From Paracoccaceae bacterium (lineage in GTDB: Bacteria > Pseudomonadota > Alphaproteobacteria > Rhodobacterales > Rhodobacteraceae): a DNA stretch of 64,000 nucleotides. The stretch lies in the NCBI GenBank assembly GCA_014879735.1, contig JACSRN010000011.1, positions 1 through 64,000 of the forward strand. The letters are read 5' to 3'. The translations under genes were made by a program, and so were the position numbers. The notes beneath the pieces were generated by a model, which searched no databases, had not been told where the DNA came from, and saw nothing but the letters and a program-made list of their open reading frames with translations. Below, in pieces: positions 1 through 8,893 of this stretch (the stretch's first letter is position 1; each line of letters opens with the position of its first letter).

Positions 1-69
1 GGCGGCGATATCGCCGCCACGCTGGCCGATCTGACGCTGACCTGCGCCCCCGATCCACCCTGTCCGTGA
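1..69 (+). CDS. 3' end of an unidentified gene (partial)
   Basis: Frame 1 is open from the window edge to a TGA at 67-69 and would encode a 22-residue C-terminus ending in CAPDPPCP. The product cannot be recognised from so little. It ends about 190 bases before the BMP-type binding protein and is probably a separate transcription unit. The call rests only on the open frame and GC-rich codon use reaching the edge. Confidence 0.4.
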   Translation, partial: GGDIAATLADLTLTCAPDPPCP

Positions 70-255
70 CGGGAAGATCCCCATCCGGCCACGGCGATTC
101 ACGACACACAGCCCCGGGGTGGATGGGATCTGGGCATCGCGCCAGCCAAACAGATGTTACGAATTCTCGTAAAAGGTACTTATTGATATTAACAATTCCA
201 TGATGATCCCAATCGTGCCTTACTGACCCCACAAAATGCGAACGGGAGGAAGGCA

Positions 256-1281
256 ATGGACAATCTTTCACGGATGACCCTCAATCGCCGGCTCATGCTG
301 AAGGGCGCCGGTGCCGGCCTGGGGCTTGCGCTATGCCCCAGCCAGATCCTGGCGGCAAACACCGCCCGCATCGCGCTGATCATGGGCGGCACGATTTCCG
401 ATGGCGGCTGGAACCAGTTGGCCTTCGAAGGGCTGGGCGATCTGAAGGCCGAAGGTTTCGATACCGCCTATGTCGAGAACGTCACCCAGGCCCGCATCCA
501 GGAGGTTGCGCAGGGCTATGCCGACGACGGCTATGACCTGCTGATCGGCCACAGCTACGCCTTTGGCAGCGCCTTCCTCGAGATTGCGCCCGACTATCCC
601 GATCAGAACTTCTTCGTCACCACCTTCGCCCCCGACGAACAGATGCTGCCCAATCTGCAGTTCGTGGACTTTGCCTATGAAGGCGCAGCCTATGCCGCGG
701 GCGCGCTGGCCGCGCTGATTTCCGACAATCGCAAGGCAGTGGGCTTCGTTGGCGGCGGCGACAATCCCACCCAGCAGGCGATGAACCGCGCCTTCGTGGC
801 CGGTGCCGAGACGGCCGTGCCCGGAATCAAGGGGCTGGGCGTCGTGACCGGCGACTACAACAACGCGGCCAAGGGCAAGGAAGCGGCATTGACCATGATC
901 GGCAATGGCGCCGATGTGATCTGGCATGCGGCTGACGTGACCGGGCTTGGCGCCATCCAGGGCGCGGCCAGCGCCGGGGCCAAGGTGTTGGGCTGCTATG
1001 CCAACCAGACGTCGCTGGCACCCGACCGCATGGCAACCAGCTTCGTCACCAATCTGCGCTGGATGGTCCGCGAGGTTTCCCACAGCGTGGCCGACAAGGC
1101 CTTCAAGGGCGGCACCGAATGGCGGCCCACGATCAAGGAGGTCTGGGTGCCGTCCTACGGCGAGACCGAACCTCTGCAGGACTTCAATCCCGCACTGGTC
1201 AGCGAGGAGGCCAAGGCCGCCTTTGCAGCAGTGGTCGAAGAGGTCTCGACCGGCCAGATCGACATCAACCAGTTCAAGTAA
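256..1281 (+). CDS. BMP-family ABC transporter substrate-binding protein
   Basis: This is a periplasmic binding protein of the BMP/PnrA family (341 aa), which captures nucleosides or related small molecules for an ABC importer. The start at 256 follows a GGGAGGAAGG ribosome site. Twin arginines at residues 11-12, a hydrophobic stretch and a cleavage-like region near 33 suggest Tat export. The mature protein opens with the RIALIMGG strand and the DGGWNQ segment typical of the family. It heads a same-strand cluster with the matching ATPase and two permeases (3698-7290), separated from them by two enzyme genes. A stem-loop follows the stop codon. The family call is firm; the ligand is unknown, with a nucleobase-like compound inferred from the deaminase downstream. 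Confidence 0.9.
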   Translation: MDNLSRMTLNRRLMLKGAGAGLGLALCPSQILAANTARIALIMGGTISDGGWNQLAFEGLGDLKAEGFDTAYVENVTQARIQEVAQGYADDGYDLLIGHSYAFGSAFLEIAPDYPDQNFFVTTFAPDEQMLPNLQFVDFAYEGAAYAAGALAALISDNRKAVGFVGGGDNPTQQAMNRAFVAGAETAVPGIKGLGVVTGDYNNAAKGKEAALTMIGNGADVIWHAADVTGLGAIQGAASAGAKVLGCYANQTSLAPDRMATSFVTNLRWMVREVSHSVADKAFKGGTEWRPTIKEVWVPSYGETEPLQDFNPALVSEEAKAAFAAVVEEVSTGQIDINQFK

Positions 1282-1282
1282 A

Positions 1283-1301
1283 CCCTGCCCCCGCGGCAGG
1301 G
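1283..1301 (+). terminator. Stem-loop after the BMP binding-protein gene
   Basis: A 7-bp perfect stem (CCCTGCC / GGCAGGG) with a 5-base loop starts one base after the stop codon. No T-run follows, so it is more likely an mRNA-stabilising or attenuating hairpin that keeps binding-protein mRNA abundant than a strict terminator. Confidence 0.4.
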
Positions 1302-1367
1302 CACGAACGATCGGGCGACGCGCCTCTGGCGCGCCGCATCCGCTCGGCCTGCCAAAACGAGGATCCC

Positions 1368-2909
1368 ATGCTTATCCATAAACTGCTTTCCGACGGCGCG
1401 GCCCGCCGGCCGGACCGTGTTGCCTTTCACTGGGTCGACCGGAACAAATCGCTCACCTATGCCGGCGCCTTCGACGCCGTCGAGGATGCCGCTGCGGTGC
1501 TGCATCATCTGGGGGTGCGCAAGGGCGACCGTGTGACGATCTTCGCGCATAACGGAATGGACTATCTGCTGGCCATGTTCGGTTGCTTCCGGATCGGCGC
1601 GATTGCAGCGCTGGTCAACGTGAAATTCGCCGATGAACTGGCCTATTATATGGGCAACCACAAACCCTCGGTCGTCATCTACACCCATGACATGCGCGAG
1701 GCGGTGTTTGCCGCCAGCAAGGCTGTCGGAACCGTGCGGCATCTGGTCTGCATGGACGGCCCGCAGGAGGGCGCGCTTGCCTGGCCCGAACTGATGGGCG
1801 CAGGTTTCCCCGCGCCGCCCGACCCGGGCGACGAAGATGCGATCGCGCATCTGTCCTATACCTCGGGGACATCGGGCAAGCCGAAGGGCGCCTGCCTTGC
1901 GCACGAACCCGTGGTCCGCGCCACCCGCTGCATCGCCGAGCGTTTGCGCCTTACGCCCGACGACATCTCGTTCGGCCCCACCGCGCTGTCGAGTTCATAT
2001 CAGCTGGTCAGCAACCTTCTGCCGGCGCTGCACAACCAATGCACCGTGAACGTGATGCGGTTCTGGGACCAGAAGGCAGGCTATGACGCGCTGGTCGCTG
2101 CCGGCGCCACGGTCTTCGCCGCCAATCCCACCTTCCTGGCCGAAGTGCTGGAAGAAAGCCGGGCTCGGGGCCGGACGCCGCCTGCCCTGCGCATGGGTCT
2201 GTCCGGCGGCGGTCCGGTGCCGCCCACGCTGAAGACCGCCTGGCGCGACGAGCTTTCGCTGCCGCTGATCGAGAGCTACGGCCAAAGCGAGCTGGGCGGC
2301 TTTGTCGCCCTGGGCGGGCCGGATCTGCCCGGCAATGACGAAATCGGCGCCATCGGCCGCACGCTCTGCGACAAGGAAGTGCGCATCTTCGACCATGCCG
2401 ACCGCGAGGTCGCGCCGGGCGAAGTGGGTGAAATCGTGTTGCGCGGCGGGTACATGAAGGGCTACTGGGAAATGCCCGAAAAGACCGCCGAGGCCTTGCG
2501 CAACGACTGGCTGCATACCGGCGATCTGGGCTTCATCGACCTTTCCGGCCGGCTGACCATGCGTGGCCGGCGTTCGGAGTTGATCGTGGTGGACGGAGAA
2601 TCGTGGTTTCCGCGCGATGTGGAAGAGGCGCTCATGCAGGACCGCCGCGTGTTGCAGGCAGCCCTGATCGGCCTGCCCGACAAGGCCCTGGGCCAGCGGC
2701 CGGCCGCCTTTATCGTCGCATCAGGCGGGGCCAATGGGGCCGGGATCGATACCGAAGCCCTGCGCAGCTTTGCGGCCGGGCTTTGCGGGCGCGATCTGGC
2801 GCAGATGACGCTGACCTTCATGGAAACGCTGCCGATGACGCCAACCGGCAAGATCTCGAAGGCCCAGCTTGCCGAACTCGCCATGGAGAAGACCGATGTC
2901 AAAGCGTGA
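1368..2909 (+). CDS. AMP-forming acyl-CoA synthetase/ligase
   Basis: This is a member of the ANL (AMP-binding) superfamily, which activates a carboxylic acid with ATP and transfers it to CoA. The ATG at 1368 gives 513 aa, the usual family length. The phosphate loop (SYTSGTSGKPKG) lies near residues 161-173, a YGQSELGG motif near 302, the HTGDLG hinge near 382, and the C-terminal catalytic lysine in PTGKISK near 496. It lies between the BMP binding protein and a creatininase-family gene and overlaps the latter by 14 bp, so the two are translationally coupled. The neighbours suggest the acid comes from hydrolysis of an imported heterocycle; this is inference. The substrate cannot be read from the sequence. 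Confidence 0.85.
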   Translation: MLIHKLLSDGAARRPDRVAFHWVDRNKSLTYAGAFDAVEDAAAVLHHLGVRKGDRVTIFAHNGMDYLLAMFGCFRIGAIAALVNVKFADELAYYMGNHKPSVVIYTHDMREAVFAASKAVGTVRHLVCMDGPQEGALAWPELMGAGFPAPPDPGDEDAIAHLSYTSGTSGKPKGACLAHEPVVRATRCIAERLRLTPDDISFGPTALSSSYQLVSNLLPALHNQCTVNVMRFWDQKAGYDALVAAGATVFAANPTFLAEVLEESRARGRTPPALRMGLSGGGPVPPTLKTAWRDELSLPLIESYGQSELGGFVALGGPDLPGNDEIGAIGRTLCDKEVRIFDHADREVAPGEVGEIVLRGGYMKGYWEMPEKTAEALRNDWLHTGDLGFIDLSGRLTMRGRRSELIVVDGESWFPRDVEEALMQDRRVLQAALIGLPDKALGQRPAAFIVASGGANGAGIDTEALRSFAAGLCGRDLAQMTLTFMETLPMTPTGKISKAQLAELAMEKTDVKA

Positions 2910-3675
2910 TCTGGCAAAACTGACCTGGATGGAGATCCGCGACCTGCCCAAGGATGACGGCGTGGTGGTCGTGCCCTTCGGCTCGCTGGAACAGCACGGG
3001 CCGCATATGTCGATCGACACCGATCTCTACTTTGCCGACCGCTTTCTCGACCTTGCGCTCGAAAAGCTGCCGGAGGAGGTCGCCTGCTGGCGGCTTCCGA
3101 TCCTGCCCGTCTCGCGCAGCGTCGAACATGTGGGCTTTCCCGGTTCGCTCTGGCTGACCAGCGAGACGCTCTTGAAGGTGATCGAGGAGATGACGGCGGG
3201 GCTTGCCGCCTCGGGGTTCCGCCGGGTGGTGTTCCTGAACTGCCACGGCGGCAATCTTGCCATTCTCGAGGTCGCCGCCCGCGATGTGCGGATCCGCACC
3301 GGCATGATGGTCTTTACCGTCTTCCCCCCGGCGCTGATGCCCGATCCGGTCGAGATCGATGACCGCGAGCGTGTCTATGGCATCCATGCGAACGACTGGG
3401 AAACCAGCGTCATGCTGGCCCTGTCGCCCGAACGGGTGCGCAAGGATCTGCTGGATGTGTCCTATCCGTCGTTCCAGTCCGACACCCTGCGGCTGGAGCA
3501 ATCGGCCGCCAATGTCGCCTGGACATCGCGGGACCTGTCGAAGACCGGCACCTTCGGCGACGCGCGTGGCGCCACCGCCGAACGCGGCTGGCAACGGATC
3601 GGTCCGATGATCGACCGGCTGGCCGGCGCCCTGACCGAAATCAGCACCTTCGAACTTTCACCCCCCCAGGGATAG
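2896..3675 (+). CDS. Creatininase-family metallohydrolase
   Basis: The family (creatinine amidohydrolases and relatives acting on cyclic or formyl amides) uses two divalent metals. The ATG at 2896 gives 259 aa, the normal length, and overlaps the ligase gene by 14 bp; a longer frame upstream lacks family residues. Metal-binding residues are visible as E32 and H34 in the GSLEQHGPH segment, D43, H117 in NCHGGN and E169 in the HANDWETS segment. It is cytoplasmic, with no signal peptide. The presence of a cytosine-deaminase-like gene in the cluster suggests a ring-opening hydrolase for a nucleobase-, hydantoin- or creatinine-like compound. Family call high, substrate unknown. Confidence 0.87.
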   Translation: MSKRDLAKLTWMEIRDLPKDDGVVVVPFGSLEQHGPHMSIDTDLYFADRFLDLALEKLPEEVACWRLPILPVSRSVEHVGFPGSLWLTSETLLKVIEEMTAGLAASGFRRVVFLNCHGGNLAILEVAARDVRIRTGMMVFTVFPPALMPDPVEIDDRERVYGIHANDWETSVMLALSPERVRKDLLDVSYPSFQSDTLRLEQSAANVAWTSRDLSKTGTFGDARGATAERGWQRIGPMIDRLAGALTEISTFELSPPQG

Positions 3676-3697
3676 ATCCCCCGGAAGGAGAACCGCC

Positions 3698-5248
3698 ATG
3701 CTGCCCGCCGTCGAGCTTCGCGGCATCGTCAAGCGCTTTGCCAATGTCCTTGCCAATGATCATGCCTCGCTTTCCGTCCTTCCCGGTGAGGTTCACGCGC
3801 TTCTGGGCGAGAATGGCGCCGGCAAGAGCACGCTGATGCAGGTCTTGTACGGATCCTATCATGCCGACGGCGGCGAGATCCTGCTTGACGGATCCCCGGT
3901 CCATTTCGCCAACCAGCGGGCGGCAATCCATGCCGGGATCGGCATGATCCACCAGGATTTCATGCTGGTGCGGCCCTTTACCGTGGCCGAGAATGTCGTG
4001 CTGGGCCTGGACGGAGAACTGCAGCTCTACGAGGAAAAGCGCGGCATCCTCGATCTGGCCGGCGCCTCGCGGCGGATCGAGGAATTGTCGACGCACCACG
4101 GCCTGCAGGTCGATGCCGGCGCGCGGATCGAACACCTGCCGGTCGGCGTGCAGCAGCGGGTAGAGATCCTGAAGCTGCTCTACCGCAATGCCCGCATCCT
4201 GATCCTGGACGAACCCACCGCGGTCCTGACGCCGCAGGAAACGGCGAAGCTGCTCGAAACCCTGCGTTCGCTGGCAGCCGAGGGCCGCTCGATCATCATC
4301 GTCACCCACAAGCTGCATGAGATCATCGAAGTTGCCGACCGCGTGACCATCATGCGCGACGGCAAGACGGTGGCGACGGTGGCCAAGGAAGACACGACCG
4401 AGGCGGAACTGGCGCGGCTGATGGTGGGGCGCGATGTCCTGCTGAGGGTGCGCAAGTCACCACTGAAGCGCGGCGCCACCCTGCTGACGACGCAGGGGCT
4501 GAAGGTGAATGATGACCGCGGCGAAGAGGCGGTCAGCGGCATCGATCTTTCGGTGAATGCCGGCGAAATCGTCGGCATCGCCGGGGTCGACGGCAACGGC
4601 CAGTCGCAGCTTGTCGAGGCGCTGGCCGGCCTCCGGCCGGTGATGGGCGGGCAGATCAGCATGGAAGGCACCGACATTACCCACGGCACCCCGGCCTGCC
4701 GCAAGGCCTGCGGCATCGCCTATGTTCCCGCCGACCGGCGCGGCGTCGGCTCTGTTGGCACGCTGTCGATCGAAGACAATTCGGTCCTGTGCAATCTGGG
4801 CGCCTTCACCGGAAAATTCGGCGTGTTCCGCGATCGCGCCCGGTCGCGCAGCCATGCCCGAGATCTGGTCGCGCGCTTTGGCGTCAAGGCGCCGGACATC
4901 CGCTTCCCCGCGGGCAAGCTATCCGGCGGCAACTTGCAGAAAATGATCCTCGGGCGAGAGATCATGCAGCAACCCAAGCTGCTGATCGTCGAGCAACCGA
5001 CCCGGGGACTGGACGTCGGGGCCATCGAGGGCGTCTGGGCCGAACTGCTCAAGGTGCGCGACAGCGGCCAGGGCATCCTTCTCGTCTCGGCCGAACTCGA
5101 GGAGATCCGCAATCTTGCCGACCGGATCCTTGTGATCTTCGAAGGGCGTTTCATGGGAGAGCTGCGTCCCGAGGACGCCGATGACGAGACGATCGGCCTG
5201 ATGATGGCCGGCAGGTCAGGCAAGACAAGGACAATGACCCATGTTTAA
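3698..5248 (+). CDS. Nucleoside-type ABC importer, double ATPase subunit
   Basis: This fused two-domain ATPase (516 aa) powers the BMP-type importer (NupA/YufO type). Domain 1 has an intact Walker A, GENGAGKST, at residues 37-45, a QQR signature region and Walker B LILDEPTAVLT. Domain 2 has the degenerate nucleotide loop (GVDGNGQSQL) usual in this class, LSGGNLQK and an IVEQPTRGLDV segment in which Q replaces the Walker B glutamate. The ATG at 3698 follows GGAAGGAG. It overlaps the next permease by 8 bp. The single usable site per chain is normal for carbohydrate/nucleoside uptake transporter ATPases. Confidence 0.92.
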   Translation: MLPAVELRGIVKRFANVLANDHASLSVLPGEVHALLGENGAGKSTLMQVLYGSYHADGGEILLDGSPVHFANQRAAIHAGIGMIHQDFMLVRPFTVAENVVLGLDGELQLYEEKRGILDLAGASRRIEELSTHHGLQVDAGARIEHLPVGVQQRVEILKLLYRNARILILDEPTAVLTPQETAKLLETLRSLAAEGRSIIIVTHKLHEIIEVADRVTIMRDGKTVATVAKEDTTEAELARLMVGRDVLLRVRKSPLKRGATLLTTQGLKVNDDRGEEAVSGIDLSVNAGEIVGIAGVDGNGQSQLVEALAGLRPVMGGQISMEGTDITHGTPACRKACGIAYVPADRRGVGSVGTLSIEDNSVLCNLGAFTGKFGVFRDRARSRSHARDLVARFGVKAPDIRFPAGKLSGGNLQKMILGREIMQQPKLLIVEQPTRGLDVGAIEGVWAELLKVRDSGQGILLVSAELEEIRNLADRILVIFEGRFMGELRPEDADDETIGLMMAGRSGKTRTMTHV

Positions 5249-6350
5249 CCTATTCGAGCGCCGGCTCGCGCCGCTTGACTCGCCTTCGGTCGTGATCGCC
5301 AGCACGCTGGGCTCGATCGTGCTGGCCTTGGCCATCGGTGCCTTTCTCTTCATTCCTTTCGGTACCAACCCGCTGCTGGCCTATTTCTCGCTGTTCGAAT
5401 CCAGCCTCGGCTCGCTGCGCGGCTTTGGCATGACGCTGAACCGGGCCGCGCCGCTGATCCTGGTGGCCCTGGGCACCTGTGTCGCCTGGCGTGCGGGCTT
5501 CGGCTTTCTGGGGTTCGAGGGCTGCATGACCATCGGCGCCGCTGCCGCCGCCTGGTTCGCGCTTGTTGGCGTGAGCGAGGACGGACAGGGCATCCTCCTG
5601 CCGGCGCTGCTGTTCTGGCCGGCGATGCTGGCCGTGGCCTTCGCTGCGGGCGGGATCTGGGCCGGATCGGTGGGGGTCTTGCGCACGCGCTATGGCGGCA
5701 ACGAGGTGCTGATCTCGCTGATGATGAACTATGTCGCGATCTTTCTGGTGCAATACCTGGTCTCGGGGCCGATGCGCGCCTCGGGCAGCCTGCCCCAGAC
5801 CGACCGCTTTCCGACCGAATCCTGGCTGGCGACGATCATCCCCGGAACCCGCGCGCATGCCGGCATCCTGATCGCCGTCGGCGCCGCGTTTCTGGTCTGG
5901 CTGCTGATATCGCGGATGCGGGTGGGGTTCGAGCTGGTCGTGACCGGGCTGAGCCCGCTGGCCGCGCGCTATTCCGGCATTGACGTCGGCCGCCGCTATC
6001 TGCTGGCCGCCGTGGGCGCTGGCGGCCTGGGCGCACTGGCCGGGCTGGTCGAGGTGCTGGGCACCCAGCACCGGCTGATGGACGGGCTTAGCGGCGGGCT
6101 TGGCTTCATCGGCATCGTCGTGGCGCTGCTGGCCAAGCTGAACCCCCTTCTGATTGTGCCGGTCGCCCTTCTCTACGCGGCATTGTCAGTGGGCGCGGAT
6201 GCGCTGCAGCGCAGCACCGGCGTGCCATCCTCGATCATCTTCATCCTGCAAAGCCTGATCGTGCTGTTCGTTATGGCCAGCGACTTCATCCGCTACTGGA
6301 GGCCGCGCCTGCCCCGGTTCGGCGCCGCAATCGTCCAGGAGGAACGTTGA
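5241..6350 (+). CDS. Nucleoside-type ABC importer permease 1
   Basis: This integral membrane subunit (369 aa) of the BPD_transp_2 family corresponds to YufP/NupB. It has about nine to ten hydrophobic segments beginning near residue 20, a GAAAAAWFAL-type stretch and the conserved YGGNEVLISLMMNYVA segment near 155 that contacts the ATPase in this family. It starts inside the 3' end of the ATPase gene and is separated from the second permease by one base, so the pair is co-translated and forms a heterodimeric pore. Confidence 0.9.
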   Translation: MFNLFERRLAPLDSPSVVIASTLGSIVLALAIGAFLFIPFGTNPLLAYFSLFESSLGSLRGFGMTLNRAAPLILVALGTCVAWRAGFGFLGFEGCMTIGAAAAAWFALVGVSEDGQGILLPALLFWPAMLAVAFAAGGIWAGSVGVLRTRYGGNEVLISLMMNYVAIFLVQYLVSGPMRASGSLPQTDRFPTESWLATIIPGTRAHAGILIAVGAAFLVWLLISRMRVGFELVVTGLSPLAARYSGIDVGRRYLLAAVGAGGLGALAGLVEVLGTQHRLMDGLSGGLGFIGIVVALLAKLNPLLIVPVALLYAALSVGADALQRSTGVPSSIIFILQSLIVLFVMASDFIRYWRPRLPRFGAAIVQEER

Positions 6351-6351
6351 G

Positions 6352-7290
6352 ATGTTTGACGATTTCGCGTTCAGCGCCTTTGTCGTCACCTGGCTTGCAG
6401 CCGGAATCCGGCTGGCCGGCCCGCTTCTGCTGGCCGCGCTGGGAGAGATCTATGCCGAACGCTCGGGCGTCTTGAACGTCGGGATCGAAGGCACGATCCT
6501 ACTTGGCGCGCTGGGGGCCTATCTCGTGACTTATGCCACCGGATCGCCCTGGCTTGGCGTCTTCGGCGCGGTTGCCGCCGGGGTGATCAGCAATCTGTTC
6601 CTGGCCTGGATGTATGTCACCGTAATGGCCAACCAGGTCGTCGTGGGCGTGGTCTTCAACATCTTCGCGCTTGGGTTGGCCAGCTATTTCTACCGTATCG
6701 TCCTTGGCACCTCGGGCAACCCCGAGCTGATCCCGATGATTGGCAGCATCTCGATCCCCGGGCTTTCGGATCTGCCGATCCTGGGGCCGATCCTGTTTTC
6801 CCAGTCCGCCCTGTTCTACGTCTCGATCGTGATCGTGCTCATCGCCGAATTCGTGCTGTTGCGCACCCGCTTCGGCCTGAACGTGCGCGCGGTCGGAGAG
6901 AACCCGCGCGCCGCGGCAAATGCCGGGATCTCGGTCGTCGGCATCCGCTACATCTGCGTCCTGCTGTCGGGCGCCGGTGCCGGCGCGGCGGGGGGCTATC
7001 TGGTGCTGGCGCAGATCGGACTGTTCCGCGACACCATGGTCGTGGGTCAGGGCTTCATCGCGCTGGCCATCGTGATCTTCGGCCGCTGGCGCCCGATCTA
7101 TGCCGCCCTGGCCGCCTTCGCCTTTGGCGCCACCGATGCGCTGCAACTTTCGCTGCAACTCTTCTCGTTCGATGTGGCGCCGCAGCTTCTGCTGTCGCTG
7201 CCCTATGTCTTCACCGTCATCGCAGTCTCGGGGCTGATCGGCAAGACCGCCCAGCCAGCCGCGCTGATGGAACCCTATCGCGACCGCTGA
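6352..7290 (+). CDS. Nucleoside-type ABC importer permease 2
   Basis: This is the second BPD_transp_2 permease (312 aa; YufQ/NupC type). The N-terminal half has the AALGEIYAERSGVLNVGIEG sequence that is near-diagnostic for BMP-system permeases, and the C-terminal half contains the FGRWRPIYAALAAFAFGATDAL stretch. Its ATG at 6352 follows the preceding TGA directly. Together with 256-1281, 3698-5248 and 5241-6350 it completes the importer. The deaminase gene follows after a 29-bp gap with its own AAGGAGG site. Confidence 0.92.
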   Translation: MFDDFAFSAFVVTWLAAGIRLAGPLLLAALGEIYAERSGVLNVGIEGTILLGALGAYLVTYATGSPWLGVFGAVAAGVISNLFLAWMYVTVMANQVVVGVVFNIFALGLASYFYRIVLGTSGNPELIPMIGSISIPGLSDLPILGPILFSQSALFYVSIVIVLIAEFVLLRTRFGLNVRAVGENPRAAANAGISVVGIRYICVLLSGAGAGAAGGYLVLAQIGLFRDTMVVGQGFIALAIVIFGRWRPIYAALAAFAFGATDALQLSLQLFSFDVAPQLLLSLPYVFTVIAVSGLIGKTAQPAALMEPYRDR

Positions 7291-7319
7291 GGCCGCCCGA
7301 CACCAAGGAGGAACCACAT

Positions 7320-7802
7320 ATGCTGACCGAACTCGACCAAAGAATGCTGAAGGAAGCCTATGCCGAGGCGGTCGCCGGCTACAACCAGGGCGGCCTGCCC
7401 ATCGGCGCCATCCTTGCCCGCGGAGAAGAGATCATCGGCCGGGGACACAACCAGCGCGTGCAAAAGGGCAGCCCGATCCTGCATGCCGAGATGGACTGCT
7501 ACCAGGAAGCCGGTCGCCTGCATCCCTCGGTCTACAAGCAGTGCACGCTCTACACCACGCTGTCGCCCTGTTACATGTGTGGCGGCACCACGCTCTTGTT
7601 CGGCGTGCCGCGCATGGTGGTGGGCGAGATGCGCACCATCGAGGCCGCCGACGACTGGCTGAAATCCCAGGGCGTTGAGGTGATTCTGGCCGACGATCCC
7701 GACTGCTATGCGCTGATGCAGAAATTCATCTCCGAACATCCCGACATCTGGGCCGAAGACATCGGCAATGCCGGAATAGAGGGCACCTATCACAGCCACT
7801 GA
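7320..7802 (+). CDS. Yeast Fcy1-like cytosine deaminase
   Basis: This zinc-dependent cytidine-deaminase-fold enzyme (160 aa) should deaminate a free base such as cytosine. The zinc site is clear: H55-A-E57 with E57 as proton shuttle, and C84-Y-M-C87 in SPCYMC. Overall it resembles the yeast cytosine deaminase Fcy1 rather than the unrelated bacterial CodA: GGLPIG near the N-terminus, GRGHNQR with the base-contacting asparagine, TLYTTLSPC, and the C-terminal W144-A-E-D147-IG matching the Fcy1 active-site lid. The start follows AAGGAGG. Its place after a nucleoside-type importer fits base salvage, but creatinine or isoguanine deamination is also possible because related deaminases can be promiscuous. 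Confidence 0.85.
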   Translation: MLTELDQRMLKEAYAEAVAGYNQGGLPIGAILARGEEIIGRGHNQRVQKGSPILHAEMDCYQEAGRLHPSVYKQCTLYTTLSPCYMCGGTTLLFGVPRMVVGEMRTIEAADDWLKSQGVEVILADDPDCYALMQKFISEHPDIWAEDIGNAGIEGTYHSH

Positions 7803-7912
7803 ACCGGCGACGGCCCTGGCCCCGGCTTGGGTTGCGCCACGACCCCGGACGGTGGAAACTCCCGCCGTCCGGGCGGCCGTTCCCTATCCTGCCCTGCCAA
7901 GGAGGGCCGAAG

Positions 7913-8851
7913 ATGGAACAGGACAAGCTTGCGAACGTCAACCGCCGGCTGCTGCTGACGCTGAAGACGCTGCTCGACGAGAAGAGCATCACCCGCACGG
8001 CCAGGGTCTTGGGCCAGTCGCCGCCCGCGATCAGCCTTGCGCTGCGTCACCTGCGGGAACTGCTGGGCGACCAGCTGCTCATCCGCGATGGCGCGCGGAT
8101 GGTGCTGACCGAACGCGCCCAGGGCCTGATCAAGCCCACCTCCGAGGCCATCGCCTCGCTGGACCAGATCTTTGCCAAGAACGCGCCCTTCGATCCGAAA
8201 TGCATTTCCGTCACCTTCAACATCGCCTCCACCACCAGCATGACGACGATCCTGCTGGCGCCCTTCGCCGCGCGCATGGCCGAGGAGGCGCCGAATGCCA
8301 ATCTGCTTATCCGGTCGATCGAACCGGAGTTCGACTATGAAAGCGCGCTGGCCAACGGCGATCTGGATCTGGTGATCAGCGACTGGCCCTATCCTCCGCC
8401 TGGCATGCGGATGCTGCCGCTGGTCGAGGACCAACTGGCCTGCCTGATGCGGGCGGATCATCCGTTGGCGGTTCGGGACCGGATCTCGCTCGAGACCTAT
8501 CTCGAACAGAACCACATCTCGCCGATACCCACCTCGCTGCACTACCTTGGCCCGATCGGTGGCAGGCTGGCCGAGACCGGCCACCGCCGGCGGATTGCGG
8601 TTTCCGTGCCGGAGTTCAACCTGATCCCGTTCATCCTGCTGCAGACCGAGTTGATCTTCACATCGGCGCGGTCGTTCTGCGAGCACTGGGCGCGGATCCT
8701 CCCGCTCAGCATCGTCGATGCCCCCGACATCTTCGCACCGGCGCGCTTCTATATTCTGTGGCACGACCGATCCCACGCCAGCCCGCAGAACCGCTGGCTG
8801 CGCGCTCGCCTGCACACCGTCGCGCAGGAGGCCGTCCGCACCGCAAGATAG
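7913..8851 (+). CDS. LysR-family transcriptional regulator
   Basis: This is a DNA-binding regulator of 312 aa with an N-terminal winged helix-turn-helix (LLLTLKTLLDEKSITRTARV, then GQSPPAISLALRHLRELLG) and a C-terminal effector domain beginning near residue 90. The ATG at 7913 is chosen because AAGGAGGG precedes it and the HTH then sits about 10 residues in; an upstream in-frame ATG at 7832 would add an unrelated basic tail. It is transcribed in the same direction as, and 110 bp downstream of, the deaminase, so it likely controls the cluster that starts at 256. The stop at 8851 faces the convergent kinase gene. Confidence 0.9.
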   Translation: MEQDKLANVNRRLLLTLKTLLDEKSITRTARVLGQSPPAISLALRHLRELLGDQLLIRDGARMVLTERAQGLIKPTSEAIASLDQIFAKNAPFDPKCISVTFNIASTTSMTTILLAPFAARMAEEAPNANLLIRSIEPEFDYESALANGDLDLVISDWPYPPPGMRMLPLVEDQLACLMRADHPLAVRDRISLETYLEQNHISPIPTSLHYLGPIGGRLAETGHRRRIAVSVPEFNLIPFILLQTELIFTSARSFCEHWARILPLSIVDAPDIFAPARFYILWHDRSHASPQNRWLRARLHTVAQEAVRTAR

Positions 8852-8893
8852 CCCGTCGGGAGGTGGGTCGCGGGCGGGCCAGCGCTCAGATTG

